From positions 1-64,000 of the forward strand of contig JANDJE010000009.1 in the NCBI GenBank assembly GCA_024331095.1: a stretch of 64,000 bases of DNA, read 5' to 3'. The notes under the pieces are model-generated. The model did not search any database and had not been told where the DNA came from. It saw nothing but the letters and a program-made list of their open reading frames with translations. Positions 34,462-43,170 of this stretch are shown here, piece by piece. A program made the position numbers and the translations under genes. Source of the DNA: Nitrospira sp. Lineage in GTDB: Bacteria > Nitrospirota > Nitrospiria > Nitrospirales > Nitrospiraceae. Within the stretch, counting starts at the first letter, position 1; every line of letters starts with the position of its first letter.

Positions 34462-36888
34462 CTACACGCCCGCCATCGCCTCTTGTTGAATAAAGACCGG
34501 CGCACCATCCCGAAGCACCACTTTTACCTTGCGGCACTCTTTGAAGCGGCCGCGAATGAGCTCGTCGGAGAGAGGATCGCCGATCGCTCGCTGGATCGCT
34601 CGACGCATCGGCCTTGCTCCGTACAAGGGTTCGTACCCTTCTTTGATAAGCCACTGCTTCACTTCGTCATCGACTTCTATTTCAATCCCTTTCTCAAGGA
34701 GGCGACTGTTCAGCTCCCGAATCAAAATATCCAGAATGCTGTACAGATGCTCTTTCTCCAATTGATGGAAGATAACGATTTCATCGATTCTGTTCAAAAA
34801 CTCCGGGCTGAACGACTTGCGCAGCTCTCCCATCACTTCTTCCTTCTTTCGGCGGACGACTTCATCTTCGGTGCTTTGGAACCCCAGCGAAACTCCCTTC
34901 TGGATGTTCTTGGTTCCGATATTGGACGTCATAATGACGACCGTATTCTTGAAGTCCACCTTACGACCCAAACTATCCGTCAATACTCCATCATCCAGTA
35001 CTTGGAGCAAGACGTTGAAGACGTCAGGATGCGCCTTTTCAATTTCATCAAAGAGAACGACCGAGTACGGCCGGCGACGAACTTTTTCTGTGAGCTGCCC
35101 CCCTTCCTCGTAACCGACGTAGCCGGGCGGAGCGCCAAAAAGCCGCGAGCTGGTGAATTTTTCCTGATATTCGGACATGTCAACCCGAATCAATGCGTCT
35201 TCGCTGTTGAAGAGAAACTCCGCCAACGTCCTCGCCAGTTCGGTTTTTCCAACCCCTGTGGGTCCCAAAAAGATGAACGAACCGATCGGCTTCTTGGCCT
35301 CTTTTAAACCGGCGCGCGATCGTCGAATCGCTCGCGCGACCGCCGAAATGGCCTCATCTTGGCCGACGACGCGCTTATGGAGAAACTCTTCCATTCTCAG
35401 CAGCTTGTTCGACTCTTCTTCTTCCAGCTTAAAAAGCGGGATGCCGGTCATCTTGGAAACCACATAGGCGACGTCTTCTTTGCCGATCACCGGTTTATTT
35501 TTCTCTTGGCTCTTTTTCCATTCCCGCTTCGATTCCTCCAACAGCTTGCGCAGCCGCTCCTCCTCTTCCCGATAGCGAACGGCTTCTTCAAAATTTTGCA
35601 TGGAAATGGACAGCTCTTTCTCACGAGAGACTTTTTTGAGTTCTTGTTCCATCGCCTTCAATTCCGACGGAAGCGCATACGTCTGCAGCTTGGCGCGCGA
35701 GCCCGTTTCATCGATCAAATCGATCGCTTTATCAGGCAAAAACCGATCCGTGATGTATCGATCAGAAAGCTTGACGGCTTCCACGATCGCCTCTTCTGTA
35801 ATTTCGACTCCATGATGCTCTTCATACCGATCCCGTAGTCCATTAATGATCTGAATCGTTTCATCCACGCTGGGTGGTTGCACATAAATGGGCTGAAATC
35901 GGCGCTTCAACGCCCCGTCTTTTTCGATATGCTTTCTGTATTCATCCAAAGTCGTCGCTCCGATACATTGAATTTCCCCTCGCGAGAGAGCGGGCTTGAG
36001 CATGTTCGACGCATCGATGGACCCCTCGGCGGCCCCGGCTCCGACCAGCGTGTGAAGCTCATCAATGAAAATAATGATATTGCCGGCTTGCACGATTTCT
36101 TTCATCACGACCTTGAGCCGTTCTTCGAATTGGCCCCTGTACTTTGTGCCAGCCACCAACGACCCCAAATCCAATGCAATGACTCGCCTGGATAACAAAT
36201 TATCAGGAACCTCGGATTGAACGATTCGCTGAGCCAATCCTTCGACGATCGCAGTTTTGCCCACCCCCGATTCACCGATAAGCACGGGATTGTTCTTGCT
36301 TCTCCGGCTCAGAATTTGAAGAACCCGCTCGATTTCATCCGCCCTTCCGATCACCGGATCCAGTTGACCCTCTTGAGCCAACTGAGTCAGATCGCGCCCG
36401 AATTCATCCAGTGCCGGCGTATTGCTTTTCCGATCGCGCTCGCGAGGAGCGGACTTTCGCAAAAAGGTCACCGTCAATTGCCGCGCTGTCAGCAAGTTGG
36501 CCCCCAAGCTTCGAAGGATTTTCCCGCCGATGCCCTCCTCTTCACGCAGCAACCCCAGGAGAAGATGCTCGCTTCCGATGTGATTATGGCCCAATAATCT
36601 GGCTTCCTCGACTCCATACTCGATCACCTTTTTTACTCGCGGGCTGAAGGGGATCTCACCGAACGTCATGGTGGTCCCCCCCCCAGGGAGATTGCGCTCA
36701 ATCTCGAGGCGAATTTGCTCCGTAGAAAGCCCCATTTTCTTCAAAATCATGAGGGCGATCCCGTCCGCCTCGCGAAGGATGGCCAAGACAAGATGCTCTG
36801 TGCCTAAGTAATCATTTTGATGTCGCTCGGCTTCCTCACGCGCAAGGATGATGATTTTTCGACCCTTGTCCGTAAATCGTTCGAACAT
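34462..36888 (-). CDS. clpC: ATP-dependent Clp protease ATP-binding subunit ClpC
   Basis: An 808-residue AAA+ unfoldase that feeds ClpP. Two N-terminal Clp repeats start at FERFTDKGRKIIILAREEAE. D1 has Walker A GESGVGKTAIVEG. A middle UVR-type coiled region (MQNFEEAVRYREEEERLRKL) marks ClpC rather than ClpA or ClpB. D2 has GPTGVGKTELARTLAE, SEYQEKFTSSRLFGAPPGYV and a ClpP-contact region near GFQSTEDE. The start ATG at 36888 follows GAAGGAGG. A strong promoter lies 70-100 bases upstream. No mcsA/mcsB or ctsR is nearby, so the Firmicute-type regulation is not expected. Confidence 0.94.
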   Translation of the reverse strand: MFERFTDKGRKIIILAREEAERHQNDYLGTEHLVLAILREADGIALMILKKMGLSTEQIRLEIERNLPGGGTTMTFGEIPFSPRVKKVIEYGVEEARLLGHNHIGSEHLLLGLLREEEGIGGKILRSLGANLLTARQLTVTFLRKSAPRERDRKSNTPALDEFGRDLTQLAQEGQLDPVIGRADEIERVLQILSRRSKNNPVLIGESGVGKTAIVEGLAQRIVQSEVPDNLLSRRVIALDLGSLVAGTKYRGQFEERLKVVMKEIVQAGNIIIFIDELHTLVGAGAAEGSIDASNMLKPALSRGEIQCIGATTLDEYRKHIEKDGALKRRFQPIYVQPPSVDETIQIINGLRDRYEEHHGVEITEEAIVEAVKLSDRYITDRFLPDKAIDLIDETGSRAKLQTYALPSELKAMEQELKKVSREKELSISMQNFEEAVRYREEEERLRKLLEESKREWKKSQEKNKPVIGKEDVAYVVSKMTGIPLFKLEEEESNKLLRMEEFLHKRVVGQDEAISAVARAIRRSRAGLKEAKKPIGSFIFLGPTGVGKTELARTLAEFLFNSEDALIRVDMSEYQEKFTSSRLFGAPPGYVGYEEGGQLTEKVRRRPYSVVLFDEIEKAHPDVFNVLLQVLDDGVLTDSLGRKVDFKNTVVIMTSNIGTKNIQKGVSLGFQSTEDEVVRRKKEEVMGELRKSFSPEFLNRIDEIVIFHQLEKEHLYSILDILIRELNSRLLEKGIEIEVDDEVKQWLIKEGYEPLYGARPMRRAIQRAIGDPLSDELIRGRFKECRKVKVVLRDGAPVFIQQEAMAGV

Positions 36889-36959
36889 CCTGCCTCCTTC
36901 TCCTGGATCCCGCCAGCGTAAGATCGCTCGAGAACAAACCACGCGAAAAAGTTGAACTA

Positions 36960-36988
36960 ATTTTAACCGCGGCATCCCTATGAGTCAA
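36960..36988 (-). promoter_or_regulatory. Predicted sigma-70 promoter of clpC
   Basis: On the minus strand TTGACT (36988-36983), exactly 17 bases, TAAAAT (36965-36960). This is the best promoter match in the window and predicts a 5' leader of about 65 bases before the clpC ATG. It may drive the long housekeeping block down to accC. Confidence 0.65.
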
Positions 36989-37185
36989 GGTTGCGTCTGA
37001 AAGGATGGGATCGATCATTATAATTCCGATTGCAGGAGTGGTCGTGGCTGTTGCACAATCAAACAGAATAATGGTTTGAGAGTAGTTGTAAGCGTATTTT
37101 CATTGTTGAGAGGGACAGAATCGTCTCGATAGAGTCATCGGCCTTTCCTATAACAGAACCGCCCTCCTCCGATTCAATTCTCTTT
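36989..37185. other. Divergent clpC/nadK intergenic region
   Basis: About 200 AT-rich bases. The nadK promoter must lie here; no convincing -35/-10 pair was found on the plus strand. No gene is seen. Confidence 0.4.
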
Positions 37186-38046
37186 ATGAAAAGTAAAACG
37201 ATCGGGTTGCTCATCAAACCAAAATCCCCTGAAATAAAACCTACCCTTCAAGGAGTTGTCGCTTGGCTGCGGGAACGGTCCATCCCTGTTCTCCTGGATA
37301 CAACGGCCGCCGCCTTGTTGAACGAACTCGGCGGTATTCAAAAGATACAACTGGCCAATCAAGCCGACATCTTGCTCGTTTTAGGGGGAGATGGAACCAT
37401 TCTGTCCGCCGCCAGGCTGGCGGCGGACAGAAGCATCCCTATTCTCGGCGTCAATATGGGAGGCCTTGGATTTCTGACGGAAGTGCGGCTTGACAATCTC
37501 TACGCTTCTCTTGATCGAGTGTTCGCCAATGATTTTGCGGTCGATGAACGATTGATGCTCCAGGCCCACATCCATCGACATGGAGAAACTGTGGCGCAGG
37601 GTACCGTCTTAAACGACGTCGTAATCAGCAAAGGCACCTTGGCCCGCATGATCGAATTGAAAATCGCGATCCAGGGCCAATTTGTCACCAATCTTCGAGC
37701 GGACGGCTTGATCATCAGTACTCCGACAGGTTCAACCGCGTATTCCTTATCTGCCGGCGGGCCCATCATCAATCCCTCCGTTCAGGCTTTGATTTTGACC
37801 CCCATCAGTCCACACACGTTGACCCACCGCCCACTGATCGTCCCGGGAAACGTAGACATTGAGGTCACCCTGACCAGCAAGGACGACGGGGCCATGGCGA
37901 CCCTGGACGGCCAAGTCGGCATCGCCATGGTTCAAGGAGACACCGCGCTTGTCAGGACTTCCGATCGCCGAACCAAACTGATTCGGTTTCCCGAGAGCCA
38001 CTACTACGAAGTGCTGAGGGAGAAGTTAAAGTGGGGAGACGGATGA
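37186..38046 (+). CDS. nadK: NAD kinase
   Basis: Phosphorylates NAD to NADP. A 286-residue enzyme with GGDGT at about residues 67-71, the catalytic Asp included, LNDVVISKG (the usual NE/ND motif) and DGLIISTPTGSTAYSLSAGG. The C-terminal part (LTHRPLIVPGNVDIEVTLTS) is canonical. ATG 37186 gives the standard N-terminus MKSKTIGLLIKPKSPE. The gene is alone on the plus strand, divergent from clpC and convergent with the FAD oxidoreductase. An unusual 31-base palindrome lies in the coding sequence right after the GGDGT codons. Confidence 0.94.
   Translation: MKSKTIGLLIKPKSPEIKPTLQGVVAWLRERSIPVLLDTTAAALLNELGGIQKIQLANQADILLVLGGDGTILSAARLAADRSIPILGVNMGGLGFLTEVRLDNLYASLDRVFANDFAVDERLMLQAHIHRHGETVAQGTVLNDVVISKGTLARMIELKIAIQGQFVTNLRADGLIISTPTGSTAYSLSAGGPIINPSVQALILTPISPHTLTHRPLIVPGNVDIEVTLTSKDDGAMATLDGQVGIAMVQGDTALVRTSDRRTKLIRFPESHYYEVLREKLKWGDG
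37401..37431. repeat. 31-base perfect palindrome inside nadK
   Basis: Arms TCTGTCCGCCGCCAG (37401-37415) and CTGGCGGCGGACAGA (37417-37431) around a single G. It codes for about ten residues after GGDGT (LSAARLAADR), where other NadK proteins have similar sequence, so it is not an insertion. Confidence 0.8.
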
Positions 38047-38073
38047 CGTGTCTGCTGTCGGCTTGCAAGAGGC

Positions 38074-39426
38074 CTAGGCCAAGCCCCGTTCAATCACCTG
38101 AAGCATTTCCTGATTACTTGCGTATTTGAATTCACCGATACAGTCCGCTTTCCCCTGATGCGCTCGTTCCGCCGCTTCAAGCACCCGCAAGTCCTGAACG
38201 GTAACAGGGCGACTCTTTCTTTCTTTCAAGATCCGATGCAATTTCTCAAGAACGAGTGAGACAGCGTCGCCAGGGGCCTTCGTTGCAAGGTAACGTTCCA
38301 CGACCTCCGCACACCAGTCACCATCTCGCTTTGCAACGCCGACGAGCCCTTCGCTCGCTTTTCTCGCCCATCCTGCCAGAAAGACACCGTCCACAACTTT
38401 CCCGGCCGATTCGTCATACGCTTGAAACAACGCGTCGTCCGGCTCGTTCCCGGTTTTATTGGGATTGGTCACGAAGGTGCCTCCTTTGTAAGGAAGGCCG
38501 AGTGTTTCATCCGCCTTGTCACCGACGGCGAAAATCACGGCGTCACAAGGGAACTCATAATAGTGTTTCAGTCCCACGGCAACCGTATCGTCGCCCTTTG
38601 GCTCCAGCTTGTTGTCCTCGATCTCCAGTCCTCTGACACGGTTGTCCCCATCCACAAGAATGCGTTTCGGTGACGCCAAAAACCGAAATCCCATTTTCGT
38701 TTCGCTGACCTTCGGTTCGCATTTGGTGAACTCGTCCATGAGACCTTTCAGCACCTCATCGGCATTCTGCCCAACGGCGGCCATGCGATCTCTGATACGG
38801 TCGAACTCTTGACGGATTTCTTCAAGATCCATATTGGAGCAGACGGCCCGAATTTCCTTCGGGTTATACTTCCGCTCAACCGGTCCGCGACGAACAATGG
38901 CGGTGACCCGCTCTATCTTTTTATAGCGGATCAACCAATGGGCGATATCGACCATCACGTCTCCGGCGCCTATCACCGCCACATGGTTCCCCATCTCAAA
39001 CGGCCGATCACCAAAGCCCGGCAAGCGGTTGAAGTGGTAGACGACGTCTTTCGCGTGATAGACCCCTCTCGCGGAGTCGCCTTCAACGCCGATGGCCTTG
39101 GTTCCCTGCGCGCCGACCGTGAACACGACGGCTGAAGCGCCGAGCCCCCGCACATCTTCAACCGTAAGATCTCTTCCGTTCCCGACCGACACATTGCCGA
39201 AATAATGGACATTCGGCTGTTCCAGCAACTCCCAGTATTGTTTCTTGAGACCGCCGCGCAGTTTGAGCTTGGCCGGAAAAATTCCGTATTCGGCCAAACC
39301 GCCGAATTTGATATCACGATTCAACACGATCACTTCATGGCCGGCTTTTGCCAACGTACTCGTCACCGCCATGCCTGCGGGCCCGGCTCCCACGACAATA
39401 ACAACATGTGATTGTTTTTCGCTCAT
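38074..39426 (-). CDS. FAD/NAD(P)-dependent oxidoreductase (ferredoxin-NADP reductase/GltD-like)
   Basis: A 450-residue two-dinucleotide-binding flavoprotein. The FAD Rossmann motif is VGAGPAGMAVTSTLAKAGHE at the N-terminus, followed by FGGLAEYGIFPAKLKLRGGL. The NAD(P) motif VAVIGAGDVMVDIAHWLIRY near residue 155 is followed by VTAIVRRGPVERKYNPKEIR, typical of adrenodoxin-reductase and GltD-like enzymes. FLAGWARKASEGLVGVAKRD near the C-terminus is the usual FAD-closing motif. Such enzymes pass electrons between NADPH and ferredoxin; in Nitrospira with a ferredoxin-dependent carbon pathway this would matter, but the partner is not shown. ATG 39426 follows AAGGG. Confidence 0.82.
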   Translation of the reverse strand: MSEKQSHVVIVVGAGPAGMAVTSTLAKAGHEVIVLNRDIKFGGLAEYGIFPAKLKLRGGLKKQYWELLEQPNVHYFGNVSVGNGRDLTVEDVRGLGASAVVFTVGAQGTKAIGVEGDSARGVYHAKDVVYHFNRLPGFGDRPFEMGNHVAVIGAGDVMVDIAHWLIRYKKIERVTAIVRRGPVERKYNPKEIRAVCSNMDLEEIRQEFDRIRDRMAAVGQNADEVLKGLMDEFTKCEPKVSETKMGFRFLASPKRILVDGDNRVRGLEIEDNKLEPKGDDTVAVGLKHYYEFPCDAVIFAVGDKADETLGLPYKGGTFVTNPNKTGNEPDDALFQAYDESAGKVVDGVFLAGWARKASEGLVGVAKRDGDWCAEVVERYLATKAPGDAVSLVLEKLHRILKERKSRPVTVQDLRVLEAAERAHQGKADCIGEFKYASNQEMLQVIERGLA

Positions 39427-39819
39427 CCATTGACCCTTGCAGAGATTAAATAAGCTGCATAAAACCCAACGGTCTGCGGAACTTAACACAGCAAATTGAC
39501 AACTGTCAAAAGACGAACCCGTAAGAGCGTTTTGCCTACTCCTTGCTCATAACACATCGGTCGTCTAGAATGACGCACAAGGTTCCGCCTGCCTGAGAGG
39601 CTGGGCAGCTTTTCGTTGTAAACGTTGTCGCCTTTGCTTCCGTTTTCGTCGTTTTCTTCATCGTGGAGAGGATCGGCCCCGACACACGGCAATCACTCCC
39701 CTTGCAGGCCCATAATCCGATTCAATCGCACTCGACAATACGGGGTGGCGAGGCTTCATTACGCTCGTGCGCTCGTGCGGCGGCCACTGCTTTCATAAGA
39801 CAACTTCTCTAGGACTTCC
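39427..39819. other. Divergent intergenic region with TTGACA/TGTCAA repeat
   Basis: No gene is supported in these 390 bases. TTGACA-AC-TGTCAA (39496-39509) is an inverted repeat. Read on the minus strand it also provides a -35 TTGACA, with TTAAGT 17 bases on, upstream of the FAD oxidoreductase gene. A small GC hairpin with a short T-run lies near 39590-39615 on the plus strand. The direct repeat GCTCGTGC occurs twice near 39765. Confidence 0.4.
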
Positions 39820-40794
39820 ATGCGTTACCGCAGAATCACTGTACCGGAAGAAATCCCTCATCGGATTCAACTCAAACCGGACGAAGCCTTCGTGGTGCCA
39901 TCCTTCGAGTTAGCCGAAGCATTGATCGCCCGTGGAGCCGACAGCGCCTGCATCGCCATCACCCCGCATCTCCCATCAAACGAGATCTGCTCGGATTATG
40001 TCTGGAACAGTCCGAACGGACCGCTGATCCCTCGAACCGCTTTTCATTTCGACCAATCCGTTCTTGTCGTCCTGCCCACGTACAATGAGCGGCAAAACAT
40101 CGAGGCCGTGACGCAAGCGATCGGCAGATATTTGGCGGCGGACATTTTGATCGTCGATGACAACTCACCGGACGGCACCGGTCGGATAGCGGACGAACTC
40201 AGCCGACGGCTCCCGCATATCCACGTTCTTCACCGCCCCCGCAAAGAAGGGTTGGGCTCCGCCTATGTGGCGGGATTCCAATGGGCGCTGGCGCGGTCCT
40301 ATCAGCTCGTCCTCGAGATGGACTGCGACCTCAGCCACGCGCCGTGGGATTTGCCTAGACTGGTTCATCACAGCGCCGCCGCCGATCTTGTGATCGGGAG
40401 CCGATATATCCCCGGTGGCGGCACGGAAAATTGGGACGTGCGACGACGTCTCGTCTCAAAATTCGGCAATGCCTACGTCAGGTTGTTTCTAGGATCGGCA
40501 ATACAAGACTGGACCGGAGGGTTCCGCTGTTTTCGGCGCGAACTGTTGGCCGCAATGGACCTTGCCGGTGTCATGACCAAAGGATACGTCTTTCAAGTCG
40601 AGATGGCATGGCGGGCGATTCGTCTGGGAGCGCGAGTGCGCGAAGTCCCCATTCGGTTCCGCGATCGCGCCCACGGTCGCAGCAAACTTGGCTGGTCTAC
40701 AATCTATGAAGCCGTCAGAGAAGTGCCGCGCATGTCCTGGCGACGCTTCCCGTCGAAAGGATCGTTCCCGCCCGTTTCCGAACCAAAGAGATGA
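39820..40794 (+). CDS. Polyprenol/dolichol-phosphate mannosyltransferase-like GT2 enzyme
   Basis: A 324-residue GT2 glycosyltransferase. The catalytic domain starts at VLVVLPTYNERQNIEAVTQA (about residue 85) with DDNSPDGTGRIADEL, the DxD-type EMDCDLSH, and FGNAYVRLFLGSAIQDWTGG FRCF-type acceptor motif, as in DPM1. It should move mannose or another sugar from GDP/UDP to a polyprenyl phosphate. There is no C-terminal membrane domain. The first 80 residues are an extra N-terminal region (RYRRITVPEEIPHRIQLKPD) not part of the GT fold, with unknown role. The 3' end overlaps the convergent lipoprotein gene by 91 bases. Confidence 0.84.
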   Translation: MRYRRITVPEEIPHRIQLKPDEAFVVPSFELAEALIARGADSACIAITPHLPSNEICSDYVWNSPNGPLIPRTAFHFDQSVLVVLPTYNERQNIEAVTQAIGRYLAADILIVDDNSPDGTGRIADELSRRLPHIHVLHRPRKEGLGSAYVAGFQWALARSYQLVLEMDCDLSHAPWDLPRLVHHSAAADLVIGSRYIPGGGTENWDVRRRLVSKFGNAYVRLFLGSAIQDWTGGFRCFRRELLAAMDLAGVMTKGYVFQVEMAWRAIRLGARVREVPIRFRDRAHGRSKLGWSTIYEAVREVPRMSWRRFPSKGSFPPVSEPKR

Positions 40795-41501
40795 AAAGAG
40801 GAAGGCCCGACGGATTCCGTCTTCGGCGGAGAAACGGCCAGCTTGCTCAAATCGACGACCAACTCGTCTTTGGTATTGGCGAAAAGAGTGTCCAGCAGAC
40901 TGCTCTCCTGCTGAATCACCGCATCGGCCGGTTCAAAGAGGAGATCGAACCCTTTGGCAGCGGTGGGTCTCATCGGGTATCGCCGGTCATAGATCATGCC
41001 GTAAGCGGGAATACCGTAGATAATCTTCCAGTTTCCCAATATGATGTGCAGCTCCTTGCCACGCACGTACATTCCTCCCGACGTCACCATCCGCCGGAAA
41101 AAGGTCAGGGGTTCGCTCAGATAAAACGTCACCCGCTCATTGTAGCGAGCCTGCTCCAATCCTTCCGCCAACTGTTCCGACAGCAGTGTCACTTCCTCTT
41201 CGTCAAAAGCCGGAACGATTGGCGCCTCCCCTTGGATCCATTGCTGCGGGGCAATCCGATGTTCTTGAACCTTGAGCCCCGACAAAACGGCTCGCAAGAC
41301 ATCTTTCCCCAACGTCGCGGGATGAGAAAAATGGCCTTGAGGCCACTCCGGGAGAACGGTCTTGTCGGTTTCCAACCGAACGAAATTGACGGGATCTTCA
41401 TAGACAATGCGAGACGGCACGTGGGGGATAGCGCATCCGGCCGTCAGCACGGCTCCGATCACGACGGAGACCGCGCCTCGGCACATCGATTTCAAATCCA
41501 T
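40704..41501 (-). CDS. Hypothetical lipoprotein
   Basis: A 265-residue exported protein. The signal peptide CRGAVSVVIGAVLTAGC ends in the lipobox LTAGC, so it should be acylated. The mature part has a YEDPVNFVRLETD region, a helical segment (EEVTLLSEQLAEGLEQARYN) and a basic C-terminus. No family is recognised; similar Nitrospira-type lipoproteins are unstudied as far as I know. It is the last gene of the minus-strand run radA to here, 38 bases after the cyclophilin gene. Its last 30 codons overlap the opposing glycosyltransferase gene. Confidence 0.75.
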   Translation of the reverse strand: MDLKSMCRGAVSVVIGAVLTAGCAIPHVPSRIVYEDPVNFVRLETDKTVLPEWPQGHFSHPATLGKDVLRAVLSGLKVQEHRIAPQQWIQGEAPIVPAFDEEEVTLLSEQLAEGLEQARYNERVTFYLSEPLTFFRRMVTSGGMYVRGKELHIILGNWKIIYGIPAYGMIYDRRYPMRPTAAKGFDLLFEPADAVIQQESSLLDTLFANTKDELVVDLSKLAVSPPKTESVGPSSFHLFGSETGGNDPFDGKRRQDMRGTSLTAS

Positions 41502-41539
41502 GCTTCACTCACTCCGCCCTCCCGCTTAATTCTCCCGCC

Positions 41540-42052
41540 TCATCCCTCTTGTACCGTCACCGTCATCTCCGCTCGCTCCAACGGATTGTCTCGTCCGTCG
41601 CGTTTCATGCTGACCACCTTGTCAACGACGTCCATTCCGCTGACGACTTCACCGAACACGGTATATTGCCAATCCAAAAAGTTCGAGTCGGCGACGCAGA
41701 TGAAAAATTGCGAGCCGGCGCTGTCGGGATCATTGCTTCTGGCCATTGAGACGATCCCCCGCCTGTGCGGCTTACTGTTGAACTCGGCCTTGATCGTATA
41801 GCCGGGACCGCCCATTCCGTGCAGAGAGCGATCCGATTTTTTACTGTTGGGATCTCCCCCTTGAATCATGAAGCCGGGAATGACGCGATGGAACGTCGTG
41901 CCGTTATAAAAGCCCTCCCGCGCAAGCTTCAAAAAATTGCTTACATGGCCCGGCGCGACATCCGGGAAAAATCTGAGCACGATCTCCCCCATCGGAATCC
42001 CCTTGGTGGTCACAGAGATGGTCGCCCGAACATCTTGAGTCGAATCGGCCAT
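41540..42052 (-). CDS. Cyclophilin-type peptidyl-prolyl cis-trans isomerase
   Basis: A 170-residue cyclophilin. Motifs include FHRVIPGFMIQGGDP, the substrate loop and AGSQFFICVADSNFLDWQYT with the usual FGEVVSGMDVVDKV following. The catalytic Arg is in FHRV. No signal peptide is present, so it is cytosolic like E. coli PpiB. The sequence begins ADSTQDVRATISVTTKGIPM before the core strand. It lies 38 bases downstream of the beta-propeller gene. Confidence 0.92.
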   Translation of the reverse strand: MADSTQDVRATISVTTKGIPMGEIVLRFFPDVAPGHVSNFLKLAREGFYNGTTFHRVIPGFMIQGGDPNSKKSDRSLHGMGGPGYTIKAEFNSKPHRRGIVSMARSNDPDSAGSQFFICVADSNFLDWQYTVFGEVVSGMDVVDKVVSMKRDGRDNPLERAEMTVTVQEG

Positions 42053-42090
42053 TGTTCTTGTCCTTTCCCTGTTTGTTTAAGTTTGGCGCG

Positions 42091-43170
42091 TTACTCTCGA
42101 AACGGAAATGGAGGAGGCACCGCTCCCCCCTTAAGGCCCTGATTGACGGCGATCCAGGCGAGGCCGTCGTCGCTCCGAAACACTCCCTCACTGGTTCCCG
42201 CGTACAGACTTCCGTCTTCGGCGCTGATCAATGTCTGGACCGACAAGCTCGTTAATCCCTTGTTGACCGGCGTCCAGCGCTTGCCCTTGTCTTGAGTTTT
42301 AAAAACGCCGTTTCCTGTCGCGACGATCACGTCCTGTCCCCACAACACGATCCCGCGAATGGAATCATTGGGAAGAGCGCGGCTAATGGGGCGCCACGTC
42401 ATTCCCCCGTCGATGCTCCGAAACACCCCACCGTCAAACGTGCCGGCCAGAATTTCATTTTCTTGATCGATCACCAACACACGAATGAAATTCTCGATCA
42501 TCCCTTCATGATTTTTCAATCCTTGCCGCAGACGCTCCCAACCGGAAGACCGTGGTACGAAACGGAGCACGCCCTTGCCGGACGTCCCGGCGTACAACGT
42601 CCCGTCCGCAGACCGAGCCAAGGTATGGACCAGGACGTCGTCAAGCCCCCCGGCGAAAACCGACCAGCGGTCATCCGCCTCATTGAGACGGTACACGCCG
42701 TCAGCCGTCCCCGCGTACAGCCCGTCATCCGTCGTCATCAGGGTCTTGACCTCCAATCGCTTGAGTCCCGCGTTCACGGATTGCCAGCTCGCGCCGTTGT
42801 CCCTTGAACGAAAGACGCCGCCGCGCAAAGTGCCAGCATAGACGGAACCGTCTCGCACGACGATCAAGCTCAGGATGAAGGGATCGGTCACCCCGCCCCC
42901 CACGGACGTCCATGTGACGCCTCGATCGACGGTGCGGAAAATCCCATGGCCGAACGAACCGGCATAGACCTCGCCCCTCCGGCTCATTGCCAGCGCTTGC
43001 ACACTGACGGGAAATCGATCTTGTCGTTCCACTCCGGACGTCCGTTCGACAAGAACATCCCCCGCAGCCATGGCTTCCGTGTCAAACCGATCGAGTGAAG
43101 GGCCGAGCAACAAGAGCCCCGGAATCACGGCCGCGTGAACGATCGGAGCAACGCGGGATCGGTTTTTCAT
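42091..43170 (-). CDS. Exported BNR/YCF48-like beta-propeller protein
   Basis: A 359-residue protein with an N-terminal hydrophobic signal (VAPIVHAAVIPGLLLLGPSL) and about seven repeats of the type GSVYAGTLRGGVFRSRDNGA SW, with conserved YAGT, GVFRS and TW positions. This is a beta-propeller of the BNR/sialidase-repeat or YCF48 kind. No sialidase active-site residues are evident. YCF48/HCF136 aids photosystem II assembly, and relatives in non-phototrophs have unknown roles, often in envelope complex assembly. It overlaps the tatC stop by four bases, an unusual partner pairing. Confidence 0.82.
   Translation of the reverse strand: MKNRSRVAPIVHAAVIPGLLLLGPSLDRFDTEAMAAGDVLVERTSGVERQDRFPVSVQALAMSRRGEVYAGSFGHGIFRTVDRGVTWTSVGGGVTDPFILSLIVVRDGSVYAGTLRGGVFRSRDNGASWQSVNAGLKRLEVKTLMTTDDGLYAGTADGVYRLNEADDRWSVFAGGLDDVLVHTLARSADGTLYAGTSGKGVLRFVPRSSGWERLRQGLKNHEGMIENFIRVLVIDQENEILAGTFDGGVFRSIDGGMTWRPISRALPNDSIRGIVLWGQDVIVATGNGVFKTQDKGKRWTPVNKGLTSLSVQTLISAEDGSLYAGTSEGVFRSDDGLAWIAVNQGLKGGAVPPPFPFRE

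Noticed and set aside
39570..39720. Possible glycine riboswitch on the minus strand (CTCTCAGGC with an upstream GGCGACAAC-like part)
   Set aside because: Only a few scattered bases match the consensus, the stems do not form, and the downstream gene is not a glycine-cleavage gene.
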